Shown here: piece after piece, positions 7,401-15,951 of the stretch | Position numbering within the stretch: position 1 is the stretch's first letter | How the letters are laid out: each line of letters starts with the position of its first letter | Translations under genes and position numbers: made by a program | From: Actinomycetota bacterium | GTDB taxonomy: Bacteria; Actinomycetota; Thermoleophilia; Solirubrobacterales; 70-9 | Assembly (NCBI GenBank): GCA_018268675.1 | Contig: JAFDWB010000009.1 | Coordinates: 62,001-126,000, forward strand | Direction: 5' to 3' | DNA: 64,000 nucleotides | The notes under the pieces: model-generated | Database searches by the model: none | What the model was told of the DNA's origin: nothing | The model's input: only the letters and a program-made list of their open reading frames with translations

Positions 7401-9094
7401 GGGAGCTCCGCCCGCAGCACGGTGCCGCCGCCGGGCGGGCTGCGCACCTCGATCCGGCCGCCCAGCGCGTCGACCCGGTCCCTGATCCCGCCCCGCGGGG
7501 CGGCGCCGCCCCGGCCGTCGTCCTCGACCTCGATCGTCAGGGTGCCGTTCGCCCGCGCCAGCCCGATCCGCACCCGCTCGGCGCCGGCGTGCTTGAGCGC
7601 GTTGGCGAGCGCCTCGGAGAGGACGAAGTACGCCGTCGTCTCGACCGCGGCCGGCGGCCGCTCGGCGCCGAGGTCGATCTGCCGTTCGACGACGCCGGGG
7701 TAGGAGCCGGCGAGCTCGTCCACCGCCGCGTAGATGCCGCGCTCGACCAGCACCGCCGGCAGGATCCCGTGGGCGAAGGTGCGCAGCTCCTCGACCGCCC
7801 CGGCGAGCCCGCGCTCGAGCTGCGCCAGCCGCTCGCGGTCCGCGGCGCCCGCGGCCGGCCCCTCGCGCAGCTCGTTCGCCGACATCGCCAGCAGCAGCAG
7901 GCGGGTCTGCAGGCCATCGTGGAGGTCGCGGGCGAGGCGCCTGCGCTCGTCGTCGCGCGCCGTCACCGCCCTGGTGCGCAGGTCGTCGGCGAGGCGCTGG
8001 CGGTCGAGGGCGAGGGCGACGACCCGCGCCGCCGCCTCGACCAGGCCCCGGTCGCCGATCAGCGTCGCGTCGTAGACGATCGCCCCGAGCGGCTCCGCGT
8101 CGTCCCCGGCGACCTCGACCGCGACCCGCCCGGGCCGCTCCGGCGGCACCGCGACCGGCTCGCCGGCCGCGTCGACGAACGCCCCGCGCGCCGGGAGCCA
8201 GAGCCCGAACTCGAGCGTCGGGTCGCCGAGCGTCGCGGCGAGCGCCTCGGTGACCGAGGGCCGGCCGCCGTCGCCGGCGGCGATCCTGGCGGGCAGTTCG
8301 TCGATCGCCAGGGTGCGACCGAAGCCGCCACCGAGCATCGTCGCGAGGAAGGCGAGCGGCACGGCGGCGACCGCGGCGAGCTGGGCCGTGATCGCCCACG
8401 GCAGCCAGGGGTCGGAGACCGACAGTTCGCTGATGAAGTGGCCGCTGACGGGGACCGAGAGGACGGCGAAGATCCCGTAGCCGAGCACCGGCGCGACGCC
8501 GTGCCGCCGAGCGGGGGCGACCGCGCGCCAGCGCTGCCAGAGGATCGCCGCGGTGGTCACCATGACAACCGAGCCGGCCGCCCACTGCGCCCACTGCGCG
8601 ATTTCGGCGACGCGGGGCTCATAGGCGACCTGGAGCACGGTCGCGGGGCCTTCGGGACCGCCGCCGAAGAGAAACTGCGGCGCCTGCATGGCCGTGCAGA
8701 CGAAGTAGCCGGCGGCGACGGTGGCGAGGCTCGCGCGCCCCCGGATCCGGCCCGAGGCGAAGGCGTGGAGCAGGTGGACGACGATCGCGAGGGGCACCGT
8801 CTGGACGATCAGCCCGGCGGCGACGAGCGGGGCCCGGCCGGTGTTGACGAGCCCCGCGATCAGCCAGACGAGCCCGCCGAAGATCATCAGCGGCCCCATC
8901 CGGTTGGCGGGACGGCGCAGCGCCGCGGCGATCCCGGCGCCGAAATAGACGACGGCGACCGCCGGCACGATCACCGCCATCCAGCCCGGAAGAGGCGACG
9001 GCGCCGCCGCCGACAGCGCCAGCTCGACGCAGGCGAAGGCGAAGGCGGTGGCCGCGAGGAGGCCGTACGCCAGGACGAGTGAGGCGCGGTTCAC
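7388..9094 (-). CDS. membrane sensor histidine kinase, HisKA_3 type
   Basis: A 568-residue sensor. The N-terminal half holds about eight hydrophobic helices (for example LAYGLLAATAFAFACVELAL and VAVVYFGAGIAAALRR) and no large extracellular loop, so it probably senses a membrane signal. A short cytoplasmic linker leads to the dimerisation box RRRLARDLHDGLQTRLLLLA with phosphoacceptor His at about 392, and a HATPase domain with N-box SEALANALKHA and G-box DDGRGG and GRIEVRSPPGGGT. This layout is the NarX/DesK-like family partner of NarL regulators. The GTG at 9094 is chosen because it precedes the first membrane helix; the open frame upstream is a shadow of the SIS gene. Confidence 0.9.
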   Translation of the reverse strand: MNRASLVLAYGLLAATAFAFACVELALSAAAPSPLPGWMAVIVPAVAVVYFGAGIAAALRRPANRMGPLMIFGGLVWLIAGLVNTGRAPLVAAGLIVQTVPLAIVVHLLHAFASGRIRGRASLATVAAGYFVCTAMQAPQFLFGGGPEGPATVLQVAYEPRVAEIAQWAQWAAGSVVMVTTAAILWQRWRAVAPARRHGVAPVLGYGIFAVLSVPVSGHFISELSVSDPWLPWAITAQLAAVAAVPLAFLATMLGGGFGRTLAIDELPARIAAGDGGRPSVTEALAATLGDPTLEFGLWLPARGAFVDAAGEPVAVPPERPGRVAVEVAGDDAEPLGAIVYDATLIGDRGLVEAAARVVALALDRQRLADDLRTRAVTARDDERRRLARDLHDGLQTRLLLLAMSANELREGPAAGAADRERLAQLERGLAGAVEELRTFAHGILPAVLVERGIYAAVDELAGSYPGVVERQIDLGAERPPAAVETTAYFVLSEALANALKHAGAERVRIGLARANGTLTIEVEDDGRGGAAPRGGIRDRVDALGGRIEVRSPPGGGTVLRAELPCGS

Positions 9095-9215
9095 ACGTAA
9101 AGGATGGTGGATCGCGGGCTGAGGAACCTGTCTCGAAACCTCCGCGCACTCTGGCGCAATGTCCTGTGCCAGGTCCCCCGCGGAACCCTCACTTGCCTGA
9201 GCTGCTCTCCGAGGA

Positions 9216-9230
9216 GACATGTAGGATGTC
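9216..9230. promoter_or_regulatory. possible operator GACAT-GTAGG-ATGTC
   Basis: A 15-bp inverted repeat about 55 bases before the SIS gene, overlapping TAGGAT, a possible -10 box. The GntR regulator encoded downstream is a natural candidate to bind here, but no second copy was found to support this. Confidence 0.3.
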
Positions 9231-9283
9231 CGACAAGCTCCTGGCTTGAGCCGCTGCCACTCCCCCGAACGCAAGGAATACCG

Positions 9284-10297
9284 ATGCTGAACTTTGACGA
9301 GCCGCGCTTCATCTCGATCCAGAGTGGTGCGGTCGGCCTCGCTGCGCCGCTCGACCGGAAGGTGGGCGAGCTTCTCGCGGACGGGAGGGAAAACCTGTAC
9401 TTCCTCGGCGCCGGCGGGGCGGGGGTGCTGATGCTCCCGGCCGCCCAGCTGCTCGAGCGCAGCGGCGCGTTTCCGGTCCACCTCCAGCACGCCGCCGAGA
9501 TCGTCGCGATGGGCGCCGCCGACCTCGGCGAGAAGTCGATCGTCGTCATCCCCTCGCTCTCCGGCACCACCAAGGAGAGCGTCGAGGTGCTCGAGTACGC
9601 CCAGGCCCGCGGCGCCCACGTGATCGCCCTCACCGGCCACGCCGACTCGCCGGTCGCCGACCAGGCCGACTCCAACTTCACCAACTTCGCCGCGGACGAC
9701 ACCTCCTCGGAGTCCTTCTTCCTGCAGTCGCTGCTGCTCGTCCTCTCGGTCATGCGCGCCCGTGGCCGCTGCGACCGCCACGCGGAGACCGTCGCCCAGT
9801 TGGCCACCCTGCCGGAGCTGCTGCTCGAGGTGAAGCGCGCCTTCGAGCCGCGCGCCGCCGAGCTCGCCGAGGCCTTCCGCGACGAGCCGTTCCACATCAT
9901 CACCGGGGCCGGCTCGACCTGGGCCGAGGCGTGGTACTACGGCACCTGCATCCTCGAGGAGATGCAGTGGATCCGCACCCGGCCGATCCACTCCTCCGAC
10001 TTCTTCCACGGCACGCTCGAGCTGGTCGAGCCCGGCGTCAGCGTGGTCGTCTTCAAGGGCGAGGACGCGGCGCGCCCGCTGGCCGAGCGGGTCGAGGCCT
10101 TCGCCCCGACCGTCACCGAGAAGGTGACCGTCCTCGACACCGCCGACTTCGACCTGCCCGGGATCGACGCCGAGGTCCGCGCCCTGATCTCCCCGGTCCT
10201 GCTCGCCACCGTGCTGGAGCGGTTGAGCGCCCACCTCGAGGTCCTCCGCGATCACCCGCTCACCACCCGTCGCTACTACCGCCGGGTCGAGTACTGA
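9284..10297 (+). CDS. SIS-domain sugar isomerase/deglycase, FrlB-like
   Basis: A 337-residue protein with two SIS domains. The first contains YFLGAGGAGVLMLPAAQLLE and VVIPSLSGTTKESVEVLEYA, the second contains FHIITGAGSTWAEAWYYGTC and SDFFHGTLELVEPGVSVVVF. The FFHGTLE segment and overall length resemble fructosamine-6-phosphate deglycases (FrlB) and AgaS-type enzymes, which split or isomerise phosphorylated amino sugars. Together with a GntR regulator and a PfkB kinase nearby it suggests breakdown of a phosphorylated Amadori compound or amino sugar. The exact substrate is inference. Confidence 0.8.
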   Translation: MLNFDEPRFISIQSGAVGLAAPLDRKVGELLADGRENLYFLGAGGAGVLMLPAAQLLERSGAFPVHLQHAAEIVAMGAADLGEKSIVVIPSLSGTTKESVEVLEYAQARGAHVIALTGHADSPVADQADSNFTNFAADDTSSESFFLQSLLLVLSVMRARGRCDRHAETVAQLATLPELLLEVKRAFEPRAAELAEAFRDEPFHIITGAGSTWAEAWYYGTCILEEMQWIRTRPIHSSDFFHGTLELVEPGVSVVVFKGEDAARPLAERVEAFAPTVTEKVTVLDTADFDLPGIDAEVRALISPVLLATVLERLSAHLEVLRDHPLTTRRYYRRVEY

Positions 10298-10330
10298 GGG
10301 CCGCGCCAGACCCTTTCCTATGATCGGGCG

Positions 10331-11086
10331 ATGAACCCGCCCGGCGATCTGCTCCGCGAGGATCGCCGGCCGATCCCGCTTCAGCTGGTCGACCGCCTGC
10401 GCGCCCTGATCCGCGACGAGGACCTGCAGCCCGGCGACAAACTCCCCTCCGAGCCGGAACTGGCGGCGCGCTTCGGGGCCGCCCGCGGCAGCGTCCGCGA
10501 GGCGCTGAAGCTGCTCGAGCAGGACGGGACGGTCGACGTCCGCCACGGCCTCGGCCGTTTCGTCGCGGCGGGCGCGGGGCTCGCCGTCGACCGCCCGGTG
10601 ACGATCTTCGAGAGCGCCACCGAGATGCTCCAGTCGCGCGGCTTCAGGCCGACCACCCGGGTGCTCTCGGTCGAGGCCGCCGCGGCGACCCGCGAGGAGG
10701 CGGCTGGCCTCGGCCTCGCCGGCGGCGCGCCGATCGTCCGCCTGCGCCGCCTGCGCCTCCACCGCAAGCAGCTCCTGATCTACTCGGTCGCCGCCTTCCC
10801 GGCCGCCTATCTCGACGGCGAAGACCCCGCGGCCGCCGACCTCGGCGGCTCGCTGACCCTGTGGCTCGCCGGTCGCGACCACCGCCCCGTCTCCTCCGCC
10901 GCCCAGCTCCAGGCGACCGGGCTGCCGGAGGAGATCGCCGCCCTACCCGAGGCGGGGGGCCACGCCGAGTGGCTGCTGATCGCCGAGCGCTGCGTCGACG
11001 GGGCCGGCCGCCTCTGCCTCTTCTCGCGCGACTATCACCGCGGCGACGTCTTCACCTTCACCGTGCTCCGCCGGCGCGAGGGCTGA
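10331..11086 (+). CDS. GntR family regulator, HutC subfamily (UTRA domain)
   Basis: A 251-residue repressor with an N-terminal GntR winged helix (PLQLVDRLRALIRDEDLQPG, then DKLPSEPELAARFGAARGSV and REALKLLEQDG) and a C-terminal UTRA ligand domain (ATREEAAGLGLAGGAPIVRL, YSVAAFPAAYL, SRDYHRGDVFTFTV). UTRA regulators commonly bind phosphorylated sugars or sugar amines, which fits the SIS gene 34 bases upstream; the two are probably co-transcribed. Its last 52 bases overlap the 3' end of the convergent lacI-type gene. Confidence 0.9.
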   Translation: MNPPGDLLREDRRPIPLQLVDRLRALIRDEDLQPGDKLPSEPELAARFGAARGSVREALKLLEQDGTVDVRHGLGRFVAAGAGLAVDRPVTIFESATEMLQSRGFRPTTRVLSVEAAAATREEAAGLGLAGGAPIVRLRRLRLHRKQLLIYSVAAFPAAYLDGEDPAAADLGGSLTLWLAGRDHRPVSSAAQLQATGLPEEIAALPEAGGHAEWLLIAERCVDGAGRLCLFSRDYHRGDVFTFTVLRRREG

Positions 11087-12114
11087 GCCCCGCCCGCGCC
11101 GCACGAGCTGCGGACGACGAGCTCGGTCGGCAGCACGACCTGCCGGGGCGGCCCGTCGTCGCCGCGGAGGCGGTCGAGGAGGAGCTCCCCCGCGCGCCTG
11201 CCGACCTCGATCACCGGCTGCGCGACGACCGTGATCGGCGGGTCGACCAGGGTCGTCCAGTCGAGGTCGTCGAAGCCCGCCAGCGCGACGTCGTCGGGGA
11301 CCCGCAGGCCGAGGTCGCGGATCGCGTGGAACGCCCCGGCGGTCATGAAGTTGGAGGCGGTGAAGATCGCCCGCGGCCGGCCCGGCCCGGCGAGCATCTC
11401 CCTGGCGACCCGATAGGCACTGTCCTGGGTCGGCGAGGCGACCGCGACGAGACGGTCGTCGACCGCCATGCCGAGGCCCGCGATCGCGGCCCGGTAGCCC
11501 TCGAGGCGCTCGGCGGTCGAGGAGATCTCGGCCGGCTCGGAGAGGATCCCGATCGGCCGGTGCCCGCAGGCGGCGAGGTGGCGGACCGCCGCTTCGGCCC
11601 CGGCGCGGTTGTCGACGACCACCGAGTCGACCGAGAGGTCGTCGACCACGCGGTCGATCTGGACCAGCGGCCCCGCCCAGCTGAGCGGGGCGCGGTTGGT
11701 GTGCGTGACCGGGCTGATCACGATGCCGTCGAGCTGGCGCGTGGCGAAGGCCCGCATCGCCTGTTCCTCGCGGCCCACGTCTTCGTCGGAGTTCGCCAGG
11801 AGCAGGGTGTAGCCGCCCTGCTCGAGCGTGTCGGCGAGACCCCGCGCGGCGGTGGCGAAGAAGGGGTTCTCGACGTCGCCGACGACCAGGCCGACCGTCC
11901 GCGAGCTGCCCGAGGCGAGCGTGCGCGCGGCGTGGTTGGCGACGTAGCCCAGCTCCTGGGCGGCGGCCGCGACCCGCTCGCGGGTGGCCTCGCTGGCGTG
12001 GCCGTACTCGCCCAGCACCCGCGCCGCGGTCGCCTGGCCGACTCCGGCCCGTTCGGCGACCTGCTTGATCGTCACCGGCTTGGCCGGGCGCGGCCTGTCC
12101 CTGCGCTCGCTCAC
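11035..12114 (-). CDS. LacI family transcriptional regulator
   Basis: A 359-residue repressor. The N terminus has the LacI headpiece VTIKQVAERAGVGQATAARV with the hinge AARTLASGSS; the rest is a periplasmic-binding-protein-like ligand domain (TVGLVVGDVENPFFATAARG, DGIVISPVTHTN, FDDLDWTTLVDPPIT). It is divergent from the PfkB/ABC operon, and two matching operators lie in the gap. The GTG start at 12114 follows a TTGAGA-N16-TAGGAT promoter by seven bases, so the message is probably leaderless and is likely autorepressed because one operator covers its -35 box. Confidence 0.92.
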   Translation of the reverse strand: MSERRDRPRPAKPVTIKQVAERAGVGQATAARVLGEYGHASEATRERVAAAAQELGYVANHAARTLASGSSRTVGLVVGDVENPFFATAARGLADTLEQGGYTLLLANSDEDVGREEQAMRAFATRQLDGIVISPVTHTNRAPLSWAGPLVQIDRVVDDLSVDSVVVDNRAGAEAAVRHLAACGHRPIGILSEPAEISSTAERLEGYRAAIAGLGMAVDDRLVAVASPTQDSAYRVAREMLAGPGRPRAIFTASNFMTAGAFHAIRDLGLRVPDDVALAGFDDLDWTTLVDPPITVVAQPVIEVGRRAGELLLDRLRGDDGPPRQVVLPTELVVRSSCGAGGAQPSRRRSTVKVKTSPR

Positions 12115-12134
12115 GAGGCGAATCCTAGCGATCC

Positions 12135-12192
12135 TGATAGCGCTCTCAAGATCTGCTACCTTCTTCGCCCGTGGGAGCTGATAACGCTCTCA
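12135..12192. promoter_or_regulatory. paired LacI-type operators
   Basis: TGATAGCGCTCTCA at 12135-12148 and TGATAACGCTCTCA at 12179-12192 are near-identical 14-mers in the same orientation, 44 bases apart (about four helical turns). Both fit the LacI-family consensus with a central CG step. The first overlaps TTGAGA (12144-12149, minus strand), the -35 box of the lacI-type gene; the second lies 20 bases before the kinase ATG. Spacing on one face of the helix suggests cooperative or looped repression of both directions. Confidence 0.8.
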
Positions 12193-12212
12193 CAAGGGTT
12201 GGAGAGGACCGG

Positions 12213-13067
12213 ATGACGGCAGACGAGACGATGGCTCAGCAGACCCCCGACACGGCGGCGGGCGCACCCGACCTGGTCGCCGTCGGCCAGTGCTGCATCG
12301 ACGTCTACGAGGACGGGGCCGAGTTCGCCGGCGGCAACGCGCTCAACGTCGCCGTCGCCTGGCAGCGGGCCGGACACGCCGCGGCCTTCGCGGGCGCGGT
12401 CGGCGAGGACGACGACGGCGCCCGTCTGCGGGCCGCCGCGGCGGCCACCGGGGTCGATCTCGACGCGCTCGAGACCCGACCCGGCGCCACCGCCGTCACC
12501 CGGATCGCGCTCGCCGGCGCGGGCGAGCGCGTGCTCGCCGAGGAGAACCTCGGGGTGTCGGCCGCGTACCGGTTCTCCGCCGCCGCCTCGGATCTGGTCG
12601 CCGCGGCGTGCTGGGTCCACGGCGTGACCTCGCCGACCCCCGCCGACCTGCGCGCCGCGGCCGGTCGCGGCCCCGGCCTCTCCTACGATTTCTCCAACCT
12701 CCACATGACCGACGGCCTCGACGGCTACGACGTCGTCTTCTACGCCTGGGAGGGCGAGCAGGACGCGCAGATGGCCCGGCTGCTCGACGCCGCCCTGGCC
12801 GGCGGCGCCGAGCTGGCGGTCGCCCTCTGCGGCCGCCACGGCAGCGCCGCCCGCGGCGCCGGGGTCGAGGTGACCCGGGCCGCCGGCGAGATCGACCCGG
12901 TCGACACCTGCGGCGCCGGCGACGCCTTCATCGCCGCCTTCGTCCTCGCCCGGCTCGGCGGCGCCGCGGTCGAGCGGGCGATGGCCGAGGGCGCCGCGGC
13001 CGCGGAGCGGACCTGCGAGATCCGCGGCGCCTTCGCCCAGGAGCCGCTGGGGGTGAAGGCGCGATGA
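12213..13067 (+). CDS. PfkB family sugar kinase, FrlD-like
   Basis: A 284-residue ribokinase-family kinase. The N-terminal signature VAVGQCCIDVYEDGAEFAGG with GGNALNVAVAWQRAG binds substrate, and the C-terminal signature DTCGAGDAF near 231 holds the catalytic Asp and anion hole. Compared with ribokinase the protein is short and lacks part of the lid, as does fructoselysine 6-kinase FrlD, which it resembles in the IDVYEDG region. It heads an operon with the ABC transporter genes; GGAGAGG precedes the ATG at 12213. Role proposed: phosphorylation of the imported sugar or sugar amine at C6. Confidence 0.85.
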   Translation: MTADETMAQQTPDTAAGAPDLVAVGQCCIDVYEDGAEFAGGNALNVAVAWQRAGHAAAFAGAVGEDDDGARLRAAAAATGVDLDALETRPGATAVTRIALAGAGERVLAEENLGVSAAYRFSAAASDLVAAACWVHGVTSPTPADLRAAAGRGPGLSYDFSNLHMTDGLDGYDVVFYAWEGEQDAQMARLLDAALAGGAELAVALCGRHGSAARGAGVEVTRAAGEIDPVDTCGAGDAFIAAFVLARLGGAAVERAMAEGAAAAERTCEIRGAFAQEPLGVKAR

Positions 13068-13861
13068 ACACGCCCGTCCCGCTGCTCGCCGCGCGCGGGA
13101 TCCGCAAGCGCTACGGCCAGGTCGAAGCCCTGCGCGGCGCCGACCTCGAGGTCGGCGAGGGCGAAGTGCACGCCCTGATCGGCGACAACGGGGCCGGCAA
13201 GTCGACCCTGGTCAAGGCCCTCTCCGGCGTCGTCACCCCCGACGAGGGGACGATCGAGCTGCGCGGCGAGCGGGTCGCCTTCGGCGGTCCGCGCGACGCC
13301 CAGGGGGCCGGGATCGAGACCGTCTACCAGGACCTCGCGCTCGCCCCGTCGCTCGACGCGGGCGCCAACATCTTCCTCGGCCGCGAGCCGCTGCGGGGCG
13401 GGTTCCGCGGCCGGATCGGCTTCCTCGACCGGCCGCGGATGCGCCGCGAGGCGGCCCACGCGCTCGAGGACCTCGGCGTCGAGCTGCCCTCGCTGGAGGC
13501 GGAGGTCGGGACGATGTCGGGCGGCCAGCGCCAGGCCGTCGCCGTCGCCCGCGCCGCCGTCTGGGGCACCGCGCTGATCATCATGGACGAGCCGACCGCG
13601 GCGCTCGGCGTCCGCCAGACGGAGGTCGTCCTCTCGCTGATCCGCCGGGTCTGCGAGCAGAAAGGCGTCTCCGTCCTGCTCATCTCCCACAACATGGCGC
13701 ACGTCCTCAGGGTCGCCGACACGATCACCGTGCTGCGGCTCGGGCGGCGGGCGGCGGTGCGCCGCGCGCTCGACACCAGCCTCGAAGAGCTGACCCTGCT
13801 GATGGCGGGGCTCGGCAACGAGGCGGATGTCGATCCCGAAGACGAGGAGGACGAGGAGTGA
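13064..13861 (+). CDS. ribose-type ABC importer, single-domain ATPase
   Basis: A 265-residue ATPase with Walker A GDNGAGKST at 40-48, Q-loop VYQDLALAPSLDAG, signature MSGGQRQAVAVARA near 148, Walker B LIIMDEPTAA and switch His in LLISHNMAHV. Unlike RbsA it has only one nucleotide-binding domain, so it probably acts as a homodimer, as FrcA-type ATPases do. The ATG overlaps the kinase stop and its own stop overlaps the permease GTG. The acidic C terminus (DVDPEDEEDEE) is unusual but short. Confidence 0.92.
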   Translation: MNTPVPLLAARGIRKRYGQVEALRGADLEVGEGEVHALIGDNGAGKSTLVKALSGVVTPDEGTIELRGERVAFGGPRDAQGAGIETVYQDLALAPSLDAGANIFLGREPLRGGFRGRIGFLDRPRMRREAAHALEDLGVELPSLEAEVGTMSGGQRQAVAVARAAVWGTALIIMDEPTAALGVRQTEVVLSLIRRVCEQKGVSVLLISHNMAHVLRVADTITVLRLGRRAAVRRALDTSLEELTLLMAGLGNEADVDPEDEEDEE

Positions 13862-14892
13862 AGGCGATCGCCGCACTCCGCGCCCGCGCCTTCTCCCAGA
13901 GCCGGCGTTCCGAGGACCTGACGATCGGGTTCATCCTCCTGGCGCTCGTCGTCGGCTTCTGGATCCTCAGCCCGCCCGGCAGCTTCCTCTCCACCGAAAA
14001 CATCAAGAACATCGGCGTCGACGCGTCCGAGCTGATGATCCTCTCGGCCGGGATGACGCTGCTCCTGATCGCCGGCGGTCTCGACCTCTCGATCGGCTCG
14101 GTCGTCGTCTTCGCCGCCGTCCTCAGCGCCAAGACGATCGACGCCGTGGCGGGCACCTCGCCGACCACGGGACCGCTCGTGTATCACGACCTCGGCCTCG
14201 CGATCGCCGCCGGCGTCGCCGTCGCGATCGCCTCCGGCGTGGCCTGGGGCCTCTTCAACTCGTTCGTGATCCTGCGGATGAAGGTGCCGCCGTTTATCGC
14301 CACGCTGGCGAGCCTCGGGATGGCGCTCGGCCTCGCCGAGGTGATCTCCCACGGCACCAACGTCAGCAGCCTGCCCCTGCCGCTGCAGGAAGACTACGGG
14401 CTCGGCGAAGCGCTCGGGATCGTCCCCTGGCCGATCGTCACCGCCGCGGCGGTGACCGCGGTGCTCTGGATCCTGCTGTCGAAAACGCGCTTCGGCCTGC
14501 GCACCTACGCGATCGGCGCCAACCCCGAGTCGGCCCGCCGCGCGGGCATCCGCGTCGACCGCCACATGCTCACCCTCTACGTGCTGATGGGGGCGCTGGC
14601 GGGGATCGTCTCGGTGGTCGACGTCGCCCGCTTCGGCACCGCCACCCTCGCCGCCCACTCGCAGGACGCCCTCTCGGCGATCTCCGCCGTGGTGATCGGT
14701 GGCACCAGCCTCTTCGGCGGCCGCGGCCGGATGTTCGGCACCGTGATCGGCGTCCTCATCCCGGCCGTCCTCCTCAACGGCTTCGTGATCCTGCAGATCG
14801 AAAGCTTCTGGCAGAACGTCGCCGTCGGCGCGGTCCTGATCGTCGCCGTCTACATCGACCAAATGCGCCGCCAGGCCGGCCCCTCGACCTGA
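13858..14892 (+). CDS. ribose-type ABC importer permease
   Basis: A 344-residue RbsC/FrcB-type permease with about nine to ten membrane helices (TIGFILLALVVGFWILSPPG, ILSAGMTLLLIAGGLDLSIG). The GGLDLSIGS motif and the cytoplasmic EAA-like loop ESARRAGIRVDRH are typical of the carbohydrate uptake 2 family. GTG start overlaps the ATPase stop by four bases. Works with the ATPase upstream and the lipoprotein downstream to import a monosaccharide or derivative. Confidence 0.92.
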   Translation: MKAIAALRARAFSQSRRSEDLTIGFILLALVVGFWILSPPGSFLSTENIKNIGVDASELMILSAGMTLLLIAGGLDLSIGSVVVFAAVLSAKTIDAVAGTSPTTGPLVYHDLGLAIAAGVAVAIASGVAWGLFNSFVILRMKVPPFIATLASLGMALGLAEVISHGTNVSSLPLPLQEDYGLGEALGIVPWPIVTAAAVTAVLWILLSKTRFGLRTYAIGANPESARRAGIRVDRHMLTLYVLMGALAGIVSVVDVARFGTATLAAHSQDALSAISAVVIGGTSLFGGRGRMFGTVIGVLIPAVLLNGFVILQIESFWQNVAVGAVLIVAVYIDQMRRQAGPST

Positions 14893-14920
14893 CCCAACGC
14901 CATCAAGACAGGAGAGTGAC

Positions 14921-15946
14921 ATGAGGTATCCGTTCAAAGTGATTTCGACGCTCGCGGTGGCGGTTGTGGTCGCGCTCGGCGTCGCCGCCTGCGGCTCGAG
15001 CAGCAGCTCGAGCTCGACCACCGGCGGTGGGAGCACCGGCGGTGAAGAAAGCTCCTCCGGCGGGACCACCAGGAAGGTCGCCCTCGAGCTCGCCGAGCAG
15101 ACCGGCTGTCCGTTCTGCATCGCGATCCAGCACGGCGCCGAAGCCGCCGCCAAGGAAGAAGGGGTCGAACTCGCGGTGACCTCGCCGACCAAGGTGGACA
15201 CCACGGCCCAGGTCTCGCAGCTCTCCAGCGTGCTGGCGACGAAGCCGGAAATGCTGATCCTCGAGCCGCTCGACGCCAACGCCCTGATCGCTCCGGTGAA
15301 CCAGTTCAAACAGGCGGGGATCCCGACGATCATGGTCGACACCACCGTCAACGACCCGAGCCTGCCGCTCTCGGTGATCACCTCCAACAACAAGACCGGC
15401 GGCGAACTGGCGGCCGAACAGCTCAGCGAACTGACCGGCGCCAAGGGCCAGGTCATGTACCTCGGCTACACCCCCGGCGCCTCGACCACCGACCAGCGCC
15501 AGGAAGGCTTCGACGAAAAGCTGAAGGCCTACCCCGGCCTCGAACAGGTGCAGCCGCAGTACTCGCCCGACGAACCGACCGAAGCGGCGGCGAAGGTCCA
15601 GGCGACCCTGCAGGCGAACCCGGAACTGAAAGGCATCTTCGCCTCCGACGAGCTGGTCGCGATCGGCGCCGCCAACGCGCTGAAGGCGGCGGGCAAGGTC
15701 GGCAAGGTGAAGGTGGTCGCCTTCGACGGCGCCCCGGACGAGGTCGAAGCCCTCGAAAACGGGACCTTCAACACGCTGATCGTGCAGAAGGCCTACGAAA
15801 TGGGCCAGGAAGCGGTCCGCCAGGCGGCCGCCTACCTGAACGAAGGCACGAAACCGCCGAAAGAAACGAACCCCGAATACGTGGTGGCGACGAAGAAGAA
15901 CCTGAACTCGCCTGAAATCCAGAAGTACCTCTATCCGGAACGCTGA
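14921..15946 (+). CDS. sugar ABC transporter substrate-binding lipoprotein
   Basis: A 341-residue periplasmic-binding protein of the RbsB class. The signal peptide ends in the lipobox LGVAAC, followed by a Ser/Thr/Gly-rich tether (SSSSSSTTGGGSTGG). The mature part has two lobes with hinge motifs VDTTVNDPSLPLSVITSNNK and GIFASDELVAIGAANALKAA. Its high Glu/Lys content and frequent gaa codons differ from the gag preference of nearby genes, matching the second binding protein at 44240. It catches the ligand outside the membrane and delivers it to the permease. Confidence 0.93.
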   Translation: MRYPFKVISTLAVAVVVALGVAACGSSSSSSSTTGGGSTGGEESSSGGTTRKVALELAEQTGCPFCIAIQHGAEAAAKEEGVELAVTSPTKVDTTAQVSQLSSVLATKPEMLILEPLDANALIAPVNQFKQAGIPTIMVDTTVNDPSLPLSVITSNNKTGGELAAEQLSELTGAKGQVMYLGYTPGASTTDQRQEGFDEKLKAYPGLEQVQPQYSPDEPTEAAAKVQATLQANPELKGIFASDELVAIGAANALKAAGKVGKVKVVAFDGAPDEVEALENGTFNTLIVQKAYEMGQEAVRQAAAYLNEGTKPPKETNPEYVVATKKNLNSPEIQKYLYPER

Positions 15947-15951
15947 ACCGG

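Noticed and set aside
7589-9082. Plus-strand open frame of 497 codons
   Set aside because: Antisense to the histidine kinase, whose motifs are unambiguous; the plus frame has no recognisable domain.
7388-10882. Very long minus-strand open frame (1164 codons)
   Set aside because: Only the 3' part up to 9094 encodes the histidine kinase; the rest is a GC-biased shadow of the SIS and GntR genes on the other strand.
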